From NCBI GenBank assembly GCA_034440115.1, contig JAWXBM010000147.1:1-13476 (forward strand): a DNA stretch of 13,476 nt, given 5' to 3'. Both the position numbers and the translations under genes were made by a program. A model generated the notes under the pieces. That model did no database searches and was not told the DNA's origin. It worked only from the letters and a program-made list of their open reading frames with translations. The first letter of the stretch is position 1; the number at the start of each line of letters is the position of its first letter. Shown in pieces: positions 1 to 7,802 of the stretch. The DNA is from JAWXBM01 sp034440115 (lineage in GTDB: Bacteria > Pseudomonadota > Gammaproteobacteria > Xanthomonadales > SZUA-36).

Positions 1-27
1 GCTGTCGCTAAATCTTGATGTTTTCAT
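1..27 (-). CDS. IS3-family transposase OrfA, N-terminal fragment
   Basis: Only nine codons are visible (MKTSRFSDS) before the window ends. The start is supported by a good ribosome binding site (AAGGAGA on the minus strand, about 8 bases upstream) and by its position just inside a likely IS terminus. OrfA of IS3 elements is a small helix-turn-helix protein that recognises the IS ends; the catalytic DDE part is normally made by frameshifting into orfB, which would lie further left. The family call rests on the short N-terminal motif plus context, so another IS3 subgroup is possible. Confidence 0.7.
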
Positions 28-100
28 GCAGAATCTCCTTCGTTTAGTTTACGAGAAAATTCTACTTTTGAGTTCAGCTATTATTCGGGGGGATTACCCA
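1..100 (-). mobile_element. End of an IS3-family-like insertion sequence (partial)
   Basis: Reading the minus strand, the truncated ureohydrolase gene changes abruptly, near base 100, into TGGGTAATCCCCCCGAATAA. This begins with TG and carries a C-run, as IS3-family terminal repeats often do. About 70 bases later comes AAGGAGA and then an ATG (25-27) opening MKTSRFSDS, which matches the usual opening of IS3-family OrfA proteins as I remember it. The change of sequence falls inside a conserved motif of the interrupted gene. The other end of the element and any target-site duplication lie outside the window, so the exact junction (about 97-101) is uncertain. Confidence 0.75.
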
Positions 101-984
101 CCCACAATCATTGGCACCGCTCCGGCAGTGACGATCTCCCGGACAATTTCGCGAACATGCTGCATGGACCGTTCGGTGCTGTTGTTGTCGATGGCAACAT
201 CACCGTAATCAACAATATTCAATATCTTTGAACTGTTAACCTGCACGTATTGGTCAGGGCCACCCATACTCCGCCCCAGCAAGCGCAATTCCGCGGTGGC
301 GCGCCCGCCAGAATCACGCCAGCCCGAACCCATGTTCAAGGGTGCACCCAGAATAGCGACATCCACTTCTCCGGCAATCAAATCGGCCGGCGTCAATGCC
401 AGCGGGTGGCCGCCAAACGTTCGCGGTCCGCCGTTGCCATCATAGCGGCCCAATTTTATCGGGCCGGGTTCGCGTTCCGGGTCCATGGATTGAGGTCGCT
501 TCAAGCGCCAGGCATTGAATTCTGGCGATTGGGTGTTGAGTGGAATATTGCGCGAGTCACGCCCTTCAATGTAGCGGTTTTCATCAATGACAAATTGTAT
601 GGCCTCAACCCAGGCTTTAACTTCTTCTGGTGATTGCTCTTCCAGGGCCTCAACAGTTTTCTTGGCCGACCCCGCCACAGTTCTGGCCTCACTACTTTTG
701 AGAAACTCAATTTGTTCTGCAGTGAGCAGTTCCAGTTTTGGCGTAATGCTTTCTGGCAGCTCTATGGCTGGCTCGATCTTGACCCTTGGATCTCTGGTAT
801 CGAAAGGGTAGGGGTCTGTGCCGACAATATGTTCTGGTGTATCAATTGGCCCTTGTGCCACGGTTAGAATTGGCAGTAACAGGGCTAACAAAAGTAACGA
901 AATTGCACCGCCGCTAAGCATGTTGTCTTGCATCAGGAAGACCCCGGTTTTTGCATGAACTTCCATTGGATTATTTCTGTCCAT
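94..984 (-). pseudogene. Exported ureohydrolase (arginase/agmatinase) family paralogue, truncated by IS insertion
   Basis: This is the second gene of a two-gene minus-strand operon and a paralogue of the gene at 971-2365. Both share an N-terminal region, an EREPGP/KREPGP motif, a segment of the type DLxAGxVxVAIxGxP, VDYG and SGAVPM-VGG. The protein has a hydrophobic export signal (SLLLLALLLPILTVAQG). It stops at GAVPMIVGG followed by TAA, exactly where the first metal-binding motif (GGDHS in the family) should continue; the paralogue has about 210 further residues. The sequence beyond is an IS end, so the whole catalytic half is missing. Family members hydrolyse guanidinium groups (arginine, agmatine, guanidinobutyrate and similar), but this remnant cannot. 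Start: ATG 984 overlaps the upstream stop by 14 bases; ATG 966 or 933, nearer the signal peptide, are also possible. The reading frame continues upstream to 1077, but that part lies inside the previous gene. Confidence 0.85.
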
Positions 985-2365
985 GATCTGCCGCCAGGGG
1001 ATGAACATAATCCGCTTTAAGACCCGACTTGCGCACAGCCATGCCCACCAGGCAGGCGTTGAGCAATGCATTCGCATTGACCACTGATAAGCGAGACAGA
1101 TCGAGCACCGGGGCCATATCGGTTAGTTCGAAGCCGACAATCTGCTTTGCTGCACATACATAACGAATGGTTTGAGCTATCTGCTCGAAGCGCATTCCGC
1201 CGGCAGCAATACGCCCAGCCGCGATCATTTCACTGGGATCTAAAACGCTGACATCCACCGACACAAAGAATTTATCCGGCCCTTTTGCAGTTTCCGACAG
1301 CACCCGCTTCAAGACCTTGTCATAGCCCTGTTGCTGGATTTCCGCCATGGTGTGGTAACGCACTTTTCTATCGCGAAGCCATTGCAGGGTTTGCTGATTC
1401 ACGGAGGGCCCGCGCATGCCCACTTGTATGGTATCGCTGCCTTTAATGATGCCCTGTTCCAGCAGTAGGAAAATCGCCTGCTCATCGGAGACTGTATGAG
1501 CGCCATTTGGGTCCGCATCGGGGTGGGCACTGAAGTGCAGCAGGCCAAAATTGCCTCTACCGTGGACTTGCGCAACGCCTTTCACTCCGGGGTAGAGCAT
1601 GGATGTGTCACCACCAACCATCATGGGGACAGCTCCGCTCGCCACTGTTTCTGCCACCATGGCCATGACATGCTTGAGGCTCAATTCGGTACTCATGTTG
1701 TCAGTGGCGAAATTGCCGTAGTCCACCACCGACAATTCTTCCAGGGGATCAATCAGCGACTGGATATCGGGTGTGGCAATCGTGTCGAGCGCGCGCATTT
1801 CATCTGGCCCCCATTTCGCACCACGTCGCCCACTGCTCATATCATGCGGCACACCGATGATGGCTACATGCACCTGGCCAGCAACCAGGTCTTCCGGCCA
1901 TATCGCTACTTTTGCACCGGCGAATGTGGCCACCCCGGATTCCGGAAAAACGTAGCGCTGCACACTGAACGGTCCGGGTTCCCGCTTGGCTTCTCGCAGT
2001 GGTGCTGGTGTGGGTACCATGCCGCCACTGAATTTCAGGGCAGTGAGGTTCAACGGTATGGCGCCCATGTCGCGTTGCGGGTTATAGCCCATCTCTTCGG
2101 CCAGCGACATCACATCGGCTACGAAGCTCTGCAGGTTGCTTTCTTCCTGCGTGGTCAGTTCGTGAACAAGTTGCCGTTCCGGAAGAAAGTCCAGCGCTGC
2201 GCCTGATTCGATGAATTCTCTTTGATCTTCACTGAGCCCGGCCAGCTTTCCGGCAAGGTCGGCCGGCACTTTCCACTCGGCATATCCCGAGTCAAAAGGG
2301 GCCAGCAGCATGGCCAAGGCAAACGATATCAAGGTAGAACGACTCAACATGCGTCGCGGGTTCAT
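971..2365 (-). CDS. Exported ureohydrolase (arginase/agmatinase) family protein with degenerate metal site
   Basis: The 464-residue product begins with a signal peptide (RR, a hydrophobic stretch, then a likely cut after GYA, about residue 29), so it should act outside the cytoplasm; typical ureohydrolases are cytosolic. After about 115 residues of unknown N-terminal sequence comes a ureohydrolase fold: IGVPHDMSSGRRGAKWGP, VDYG, GGDTS (251-255), FSAHPDAD (278-285), SVDVSVLDP (369-377) and ELTDMAP. Canonical members have GGDHS, DAHxD and SxDxDxxDP. Here His becomes Thr254, the first Asp of DAHxD becomes Ser279, and the second Asp of SxDxD becomes Ser373, so only His281, Asp283 and Asp371 of six manganese ligands remain. 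The Glu of the ExxE-x-x-P substrate motif is Asp. Arginase-type hydrolysis is therefore doubtful; a pseudoenzyme, binding protein or different metal chemistry are alternatives. ATG 2365 is preferred over ATG 2422 because CAGG lies upstream and the signal peptide then sits at the terminus. Confidence 0.85.
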   Translation of the reverse strand: MNPRRMLSRSTLISFALAMLLAPFDSGYAEWKVPADLAGKLAGLSEDQREFIESGAALDFLPERQLVHELTTQEESNLQSFVADVMSLAEEMGYNPQRDMGAIPLNLTALKFSGGMVPTPAPLREAKREPGPFSVQRYVFPESGVATFAGAKVAIWPEDLVAGQVHVAIIGVPHDMSSGRRGAKWGPDEMRALDTIATPDIQSLIDPLEELSVVDYGNFATDNMSTELSLKHVMAMVAETVASGAVPMMVGGDTSMLYPGVKGVAQVHGRGNFGLLHFSAHPDADPNGAHTVSDEQAIFLLLEQGIIKGSDTIQVGMRGPSVNQQTLQWLRDRKVRYHTMAEIQQQGYDKVLKRVLSETAKGPDKFFVSVDVSVLDPSEMIAAGRIAAGGMRFEQIAQTIRYVCAAKQIVGFELTDMAPVLDLSRLSVVNANALLNACLVGMAVRKSGLKADYVHPLAADHGQK

Positions 2366-2474
2366 ATGAGCAACCTGTGTTTGAGTGTTTGGAGGGCTGG
2401 TATTACTTAACTTGCTATGCAAAACAATTTTTTGTTAGTGCCTCCAGACTTTTGACCATCCATTGTTTGTGCGC

Positions 2475-2516
2475 CTGAATACAAGGTTGAATACAAGGCT
2501 GAATACAAGGCTGAAT
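2475..2516. repeat. 12-bp tandem repeat, 3.5 copies
   Basis: The unit CTGAATACAAGG occurs at 2475-2486, 2487-2498 (one change, TTGAATACAAGG) and 2499-2510, followed by a half unit CTGAAT to 2516. It lies in the divergent intergenic region upstream of the DUF349 gene. Because 12 is a multiple of 3 it keeps an upstream reading frame open (LNTR repeated), but that reading frame starts only at a TTG and is probably not translated. Confidence 0.9.
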
Positions 2517-2602
2517 CATTTTCGGGCTATGCCGGCAGTATACATAAACAGCCTTATCAGAACCGGCATGTTTAGTTTTCCCCTCGACGGTCGTATCTCT
2601 AG

Positions 2603-2608
2603 TAAAAT
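2603..2608 (+). promoter_or_regulatory. Possible -10 box for the DUF349 gene
   Basis: TAAAAT sits within TAGTAAAATTG, about 40 bases before the preferred ATG at 2649, and fits a sigma70 -10 box. No good -35 box is seen at 16-18 bases upstream. If real, transcription would begin near 2614, which excludes starts further upstream such as TTG 2463. Confidence 0.35.
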
Positions 2609-2648
2609 TGTCAGACTTCTTCCAATAGCAAGCCCGGACTCATCAAAC

Positions 2649-5465
2649 ATGTCTCTGTTCGACTCAATAAAACCGCCTAAATGGCAACATAAAAATCCTG
2701 AAGTTCGCCAGCAGGCCCTCTCTGAGCTGGATGACCAGGCATTACTGCTAGAGCTGGTTTACACCGACCCGGATCCCTCGGTACAGTTGGCGGCGCTGGC
2801 CCGGATTGATCAGGCGCAGTTATTGGACGAGTTGATTGGCAAGAAGCTCTCTCAAGTTTTGCACAACCAGGCCAGGTTACAGCGATTACAGCTATTGTTG
2901 CCTCAATCAACCGGCCTGCAGGCAGGGCTCGCCACGATATCTGATGAAACGACGCTGCTGCACATCATCGACTTGAGCGATGATCTTGAGCTGACCACCA
3001 CAGCCATCGAGCGTATCGAGAGCGAACAAACACGTGCTGAGCTCGCTCGGGTGCACCCGGTTGCAAAAGCCAGATTGCACGCGGCTCAAAGTATTCGCAG
3101 TCTGGCTGTGCTCGAACAACTCATGCAAAGTAGCAAAGGCCATGACAAGGCCATATTCCGCCATTGCAAGAACCTGCTGGATGAAGCACATGCCTTAGAA
3201 AAGCGGGCAGCCGAGCAGCAGGAAAAAATCCGCCGCTTGTCAGCTCAAATAGAGGAGCTGGCAAAATCCTTGGACTCGCCTATCTACGAAGGCCAGTACC
3301 GCTCATTGGTGCTTGAATGGCAATCGGTAGAGTCCGCCGCTTCGTCGGCTCAGAAGGCCTCGTTTCAACGCGACCAGGCGATTTGTGGCCAAAGGCTGAT
3401 TTTGCTGCGGGAAGAACGGGCGGACGCCGAACGCAATCAAGCGGAAGTTGCGATGGCGCGGGAGCAGTTTCCGGCGATTCTCAGCGAATTCGACGAGTTT
3501 GAAGTGGCTTTGACGACGCCCTCAGATCCAAACTCGCTGCAGAGCCTTGACGGTGCCTTGAAAGAGTTCGAAAGCCGTTGGCAGGAGTCGCATCAGATCA
3601 GCCCGGCGCCAACGGAATTGGCCGGGACATTTAAAGCGAGAGTTCAAGCCTTGCGGACCATCTCCGGCAGCGTGAAGAAATTACTGGAAAAAGCGGGCAG
3701 GGCCAATGCTTTGCTGAATCAAGCGAAGAAACTGGACGGCAAGAACTACGGCGCTTTGGAAAAACATATCAAGGAGCTGAAAAAATTCCTTGGCGCTCTC
3801 TCCTGGCCAGAAACCAGCCGCCTGGAAATACCGGAGGCCATCGGCCATTTGCAGGTTGCCTTGCAAGCGCTGGGCAAACAGCTTAACGACCTGGATCAGG
3901 ATCAACCGAAGCTGACAGCTCGTTTGCGGGAATTAACCGAAACGCTAAGTTTGGCGCTGGATCAGGAACGGCCCAAGGCATCAGACCGAGCGCTGACGAA
4001 AGCCCGCAAACTGCTGATATCGCTGGTACCCAAAACGAAACAGCAGTTTGAGCAGGAGTTGGGCCCTTTGACGGCTCGTTTGAATGAATTCCACGACTGG
4101 CAGAATTTTGCCATCGAGCCGAAGAAAGAAGAACTCTGCGGCCGCATGTCGGCTTTGATCGGCAACCCGGACGATGTCGAGTTGCTGGCACTGAACATCC
4201 AGACGCTGCAAACCGAGTGGAAGCAGTTGGGCCCGTTACCTCATGCGCGTGAAAATGAGCTTTGGACCCGGTTCAAGGCTGCAGCCGATGAAGCCTGGAA
4301 ACCCTGCAAAGAAGCATTCGACTTGCAGGCGCAAACCCGGCGAGAGAATTTTGCCGAACGCATGAAACTGGTTGATCAACTGAAAGCATACGAAGCCCAG
4401 ATGGGATGGCCAGATGCAGTCAGAGACGAGCTGGCTGCTGCCGGGCCGAAACCTGATTGGCCTGTGGTGCAAAAAACCCTGGATGCCGCACGCGCTACGT
4501 TCCGGACCTTTGAGCCGGTTGATCCAAAAGGCGATAGAACCAGCCAAAAAGCATTTCGCGAAATTTGTGACCGCATTTATGGCCACATCCATGCGGAGTA
4601 CCAACGCAATATCGAACGCAAAGAAACATTGCTGAAACGGGCCAAAGAGCTGGCTGATGTTGCGGATCTCCAGCAAGCCATGGCCACCGCCAAGCAGCTT
4701 CAGGTTGAATGGAAGGACACAGGCAAGACGCCGGTCGCCGTTGATCGAAAACTGTGGAAAGGATTTCGAGCCTCATGTGATGCGGTTTTTGCCCGACTGG
4801 ATCAGGAAAGGGTTGCTCAGCAGTCGGAAGCTCAAGCTCAGGTCAAGCAGGCGGAAGCATTACGCGACCAGGCCCGGGCGCTATTGCAAAACCCTGAGAC
4901 GGAAACCATCGCCCAACTACCCAGGTCTGTTTCTGAGCTGAAAGCAGAAATGACGGCCATCGATCTTCCCGTGCCGGTGCGGCTGCGCCTGTATAAGGAT
5001 TTTGAGGCGATGGAGCGTCAGGCGCGTGATTCAGTGAATCAGGCACGCAAGCAACTAGAACAGGAATCCTGGGCGCAGCTTGTTGAGATCATGCTCATTA
5101 GTTCGAAAGCCGGGCCGGAATCACAAGCCGATTCTGTACCCGATGACACCTGGAATAATCTGCCCAAGGGTGTCGATGCTGGCATTTTGCGCGAGTTTTC
5201 TCTAAAAGGTCCGGATGAAGACGGTGACGAAAAGTGTCGCGAAGCCTGCATTGCTCTGGAAGTGTTTGGCGAAATCGAATCTCCCACCGAAGACAAGCAA
5301 GCGCGCATGAACTATCAATTGAACCGCTTGACCCAGGGTTTGGGCAATCAGACCTCGGAACGAGCCGAGGCACTGCTTGGGCATATCAACGCGTTCATAG
5401 CCACTCGACCAACAACCCCCTGGGTAAAGCGCTTCTGCTCCAGTCTCGACAAAATTCGCAACTGA
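2649..5465 (+). CDS. DUF349 domain-containing protein
   Basis: A 938-residue soluble protein, strongly helical and rich in Gln, Glu, Lys, Ala and Leu. It opens with a PKWQHKNPEVRQQAL segment typical of gammaproteobacterial DUF349 proteins, followed by HEAT-like short helices (DPDPSVQLAALARI) to about residue 190 and then a coiled-coil. Several DUF349-type repeats follow, each with a Trp a few residues before a helix ending in an aromatic residue: around 224 (WQSVE), 311 (WQESH), 524 (WKQLGPLPHARENELW), 618 (FRTFEPVDPKGDRTSQKAF) and 688 (WKDTGKTPVAVDRKLWKGF). There is no signal peptide, membrane segment or catalytic motif. The biochemical role of the family is unknown to me. The frame stays open back to a TTG at 2463, but family resemblance starts at ATG 2649, which also lies just after a possible -10 box; no strong ribosome binding site is visible. 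It is transcribed alone, divergently from the ureohydrolase operon, with hppA 129 bases downstream. Confidence 0.85.
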   Translation: MSLFDSIKPPKWQHKNPEVRQQALSELDDQALLLELVYTDPDPSVQLAALARIDQAQLLDELIGKKLSQVLHNQARLQRLQLLLPQSTGLQAGLATISDETTLLHIIDLSDDLELTTTAIERIESEQTRAELARVHPVAKARLHAAQSIRSLAVLEQLMQSSKGHDKAIFRHCKNLLDEAHALEKRAAEQQEKIRRLSAQIEELAKSLDSPIYEGQYRSLVLEWQSVESAASSAQKASFQRDQAICGQRLILLREERADAERNQAEVAMAREQFPAILSEFDEFEVALTTPSDPNSLQSLDGALKEFESRWQESHQISPAPTELAGTFKARVQALRTISGSVKKLLEKAGRANALLNQAKKLDGKNYGALEKHIKELKKFLGALSWPETSRLEIPEAIGHLQVALQALGKQLNDLDQDQPKLTARLRELTETLSLALDQERPKASDRALTKARKLLISLVPKTKQQFEQELGPLTARLNEFHDWQNFAIEPKKEELCGRMSALIGNPDDVELLALNIQTLQTEWKQLGPLPHARENELWTRFKAAADEAWKPCKEAFDLQAQTRRENFAERMKLVDQLKAYEAQMGWPDAVRDELAAAGPKPDWPVVQKTLDAARATFRTFEPVDPKGDRTSQKAFREICDRIYGHIHAEYQRNIERKETLLKRAKELADVADLQQAMATAKQLQVEWKDTGKTPVAVDRKLWKGFRASCDAVFARLDQERVAQQSEAQAQVKQAEALRDQARALLQNPETETIAQLPRSVSELKAEMTAIDLPVPVRLRLYKDFEAMERQARDSVNQARKQLEQESWAQLVEIMLISSKAGPESQADSVPDDTWNNLPKGVDAGILREFSLKGPDEDGDEKCREACIALEVFGEIESPTEDKQARMNYQLNRLTQGLGNQTSERAEALLGHINAFIATRPTTPWVKRFCSSLDKIRN

Positions 5466-5517
5466 ACATTCGAAAGCTCATAGCTGGCGCGAAAATAGCT
5501 GCTTTTTCAGGCCAGTT

Positions 5518-5548
5518 TTGTCAAGCCAGCAATGGTTTGTGGTAAAGT
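5518..5548 (+). promoter_or_regulatory. Sigma70-type promoter of hppA
   Basis: An extended -10 element, TGGTAAAGT (TAAAGT at 5543-5548), lies 47 bases before the hppA ATG. TTGTCA at 5518-5523 may act as -35, though the 19-base spacer is long and the extended -10 probably matters more. A GGGAG ribosome binding site follows at 5581-5585. The promoter suggests hppA is transcribed independently of the DUF349 gene. Confidence 0.55.
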
Positions 5549-5594
5549 GCGCGCCATCAAAAATAGAGTAGTCATTTTGCGGGAGTGCAAATAG

Positions 5595-7721
5595 ATGTAC
5601 GGAATTACCATAACCATCACGGCTTTGGGTTTATTTGGCCTGGCTGTCGCGTTCTTTTATATGAAGAAAGTGATCAGTGTGCCCCTGACCCTTGGTCTGG
5701 ATGAGAAAGACGCCACGCGTCTGAGATTCATCCACGGCGCGATTGCCACGGGCGCCATGGCGTTTTTGCAGCAGGAATACAAATTTCTCGTTATATTTAT
5801 GGTGGTCTTTGCCGCCATCATTGCCGTGCTGATTGATGACGTTCATACCGTTACTATCCATGAAGGGTATTACACCGCCATGGCTTTCCTGTTTGGTGGG
5901 GCTATTTCCATCGCTTCCGGTTACATCGGCATGAAAGTCGCCACGCAGGGTAATGCCCGCACCACGGTTTCTGCCAAGAAAGACATTTCCCATGCCTTTG
6001 ATGTGGCTATTAACTCTGGCGCAGTCATGGGCTTTGCCCTGGTTGGTCTGGCCACCCTGGGGCTGGTAGTAATTTACGTAGTAATGAACGCGCTGCTCTC
6101 TGACCTTGGCCCGGAAAACAATCACGTGCTGATGGAAGTCATTGCCGGTTTTGGTTTGGGTGGTTCTACCATCGCACTCTTTGCCCGTGTGGGCGGCGGC
6201 ATATTCACTAAAGCGGCCGACGTAGGTGCTGACCTGGTGGGTAAAGTCGAAAAGGGTATTCCGGAAGATGACCCCCGTAACCCAGCCGTAATTGCCGACA
6301 ACGTGGGCGATAACGTTGGCGACGTGGCCGGCATGGGTGCTGACCTGTTCGGTTCTTGCGCTGAGAGTACTTGCGCTGCCATGGTGATTTCTGCCATCGC
6401 CTTTGCTTATGATCCCAACGCTTTGCTGTACCCCATCCTGATCAGCGCCGTGGGCATACCCATCGCCTTGGTGACCAAGTTGCTGGTAGGGGTTAAAACC
6501 GAAGACGATGTAGCTCCTGCTCTGATGAAGTTGCTGATCATCTCCAGCGCCTTGATGTCGGTGGTGATGTACTTCGTTACCAAGGCCATGATTCCAGGCT
6601 CGTTCGAACTGGGTGGTGAAACCTACTCCAGTATGGGTGTTTACTGGTGTTTCCTGTCCGGCCTGGTGGCCGGTCTGGCGGTAGGGCTGCTGACGGGTTA
6701 TTACACATCAGAGAAATACGGCCCGGTTAAAGAAGTAGCCAAATCGTGTGAAACCGGTGTAGCTACCAATATCATTTATGGCCTGGCACTGGGTTATAAG
6801 AGCACGGTGCTGCCCTACATCTGTATTGCTGCCAGTATCTTCATCTCATGGGATCTCGCGGGCATGTACGGAGTTGCCATCGCATCGCTGGGTATGCTGG
6901 GTACGTTGGTAATTGCCCTGACCATCGATGCTTACGGCCCGGTTGCTGACAACGCCGGTGGTATCGCCGAAATGGTTGGCCTGGACAAGGAAGTGCGTCG
7001 TCGCACTGATATTCTGGACTCTGCCGGTAACACCACAGCGGCCATCGGCAAAGGTTTCGCCATTGGTGCTGCCATTCTGACTTCACTGGCGCTGTTCGCC
7101 GCCTTTATTACCGCTTCTGAAAAGTTGATGGGTACACCCATCACCATGAGCCTGCTGGACCCGATGGTCTACACCAGCGTATTTCTCGGAGCCGTATTGC
7201 CGTTCCTGTTTACTGCCATGACCATGAAGTCGGTGGGTAAGGCAGCGTTCGCCATGATCGAAGAAGTGCGTCGTCAGTTCAAAACCATCCCGGGCATCAT
7301 GGAAGGCACCGGCGAGCCGGATTACGCCCAATGTGTGGCCATCTCTACCAAGGCTGCCCTGCGCGAAATGATTGCTCCGGGCGTGCTGATCATGGGTACC
7401 CCGCTGGTCACTGGATTCCTGTTCGGTGTTGAAGCCGTTGCCGGTATCCTGGTGGGTTCGTTGGTTACGGGTGGCGTACTGGCCATCGCCTCTTCCAACT
7501 CCGGCGGAGCCTGGGATAACGCCAAGAAATACATCGAAGCCGGAAACCTCGGCGGCAAGGGCTCAGATGTACATATCGCGGCTGTGGTGGGTGACACCGT
7601 TGGTGATCCTCTGAAGGATACATCTGGCCCGTCACTGAATATCCTGATCAAGCTGTCAGCTATTCTCAGCCTGGTGTTCGCTCCGTTCTTTGTGCAGTAC
7701 GGTGGTGTTCTGCTGGGTTGA
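5595..7721 (+). CDS. hppA: K+-dependent proton-translocating membrane pyrophosphatase
   Basis: This 708-residue inner-membrane pump couples hydrolysis of pyrophosphate to two phosphates with ion export, building a proton-motive force from biosynthetic waste PPi. The length and about 16 hydrophobic segments fit the family. Hallmarks are DVGADLVGKVE (209-219), IPEDDPRNPAVIADNVGDNV around 222-241 with the following GDVAGMGAD, ADNAGGIAEM (451-460), and a C-terminal acidic cluster in GDTVGDPLKDTSGPS. These supply the Mg-PPi-binding Asp and Lys residues. NTTAAIGKG (479-487) has Ala and Gly where K+-independent enzymes have Lys and Thr, so K+ dependence is expected. Glu257 falls in GSCAES, the position seen in plant-type H+ pumps, rather than in DLFES as in Na+ pumps, so H+ is the likely ion. 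Start: ATG 5595 with GGGAG 9 bases upstream. It is monocistronic, with a promoter before it and a strong terminator 32 bases after its stop. Confidence 0.97.
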   Translation: MYGITITITALGLFGLAVAFFYMKKVISVPLTLGLDEKDATRLRFIHGAIATGAMAFLQQEYKFLVIFMVVFAAIIAVLIDDVHTVTIHEGYYTAMAFLFGGAISIASGYIGMKVATQGNARTTVSAKKDISHAFDVAINSGAVMGFALVGLATLGLVVIYVVMNALLSDLGPENNHVLMEVIAGFGLGGSTIALFARVGGGIFTKAADVGADLVGKVEKGIPEDDPRNPAVIADNVGDNVGDVAGMGADLFGSCAESTCAAMVISAIAFAYDPNALLYPILISAVGIPIALVTKLLVGVKTEDDVAPALMKLLIISSALMSVVMYFVTKAMIPGSFELGGETYSSMGVYWCFLSGLVAGLAVGLLTGYYTSEKYGPVKEVAKSCETGVATNIIYGLALGYKSTVLPYICIAASIFISWDLAGMYGVAIASLGMLGTLVIALTIDAYGPVADNAGGIAEMVGLDKEVRRRTDILDSAGNTTAAIGKGFAIGAAILTSLALFAAFITASEKLMGTPITMSLLDPMVYTSVFLGAVLPFLFTAMTMKSVGKAAFAMIEEVRRQFKTIPGIMEGTGEPDYAQCVAISTKAALREMIAPGVLIMGTPLVTGFLFGVEAVAGILVGSLVTGGVLAIASSNSGGAWDNAKKYIEAGNLGGKGSDVHIAAVVGDTVGDPLKDTSGPSLNILIKLSAILSLVFAPFFVQYGGVLLG

Positions 7722-7753
7722 GTATCAGTAACTTTTATTCCGCAAGGAATATG

Positions 7754-7784
7754 AAAAAACCCCGCCTGGTGCGGGGTTTTTTTT
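7754..7784. terminator. Bidirectional rho-independent terminator
   Basis: AAAAAACCCCGC, a CTGGT loop, then GCGGGGTTTTTT followed by two more T: a 12-bp stem with a perfect GC core and a T-run on either strand. It lies between the convergent genes hppA (ending 7721) and the DUF2157-like gene (ending 7803) and can terminate both. Confidence 0.95.
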
Positions 7785-7802
7785 GGCTTGGTCCTGGAGC
7801 CT

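Noticed and set aside
985..1077. Upstream extension of the truncated ureohydrolase reading frame
   Set aside because: It lies entirely inside the preceding gene in another frame, and would place about 50 residues before the export signal.
1496..2206. A 236-codon plus-strand reading frame
   Set aside because: It is antisense to the ureohydrolase gene, His/Cys-rich with no recognisable family, and mirrors the codon pattern of the real gene.
2366..2470. Promoter for the ureohydrolase operon
   Set aside because: Candidate boxes (TTGTTT and TAATAC on the minus strand) match poorly, with only three of six bases in the -10, so no promoter was annotated.
2463..2648. N-terminal extension of the DUF349 protein from a TTG codon
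   Set aside because: The extension consists of low-complexity LNTR repeats and non-family sequence, starts at a rare codon, and a possible -10 box lies inside it; family resemblance begins at ATG 2649.
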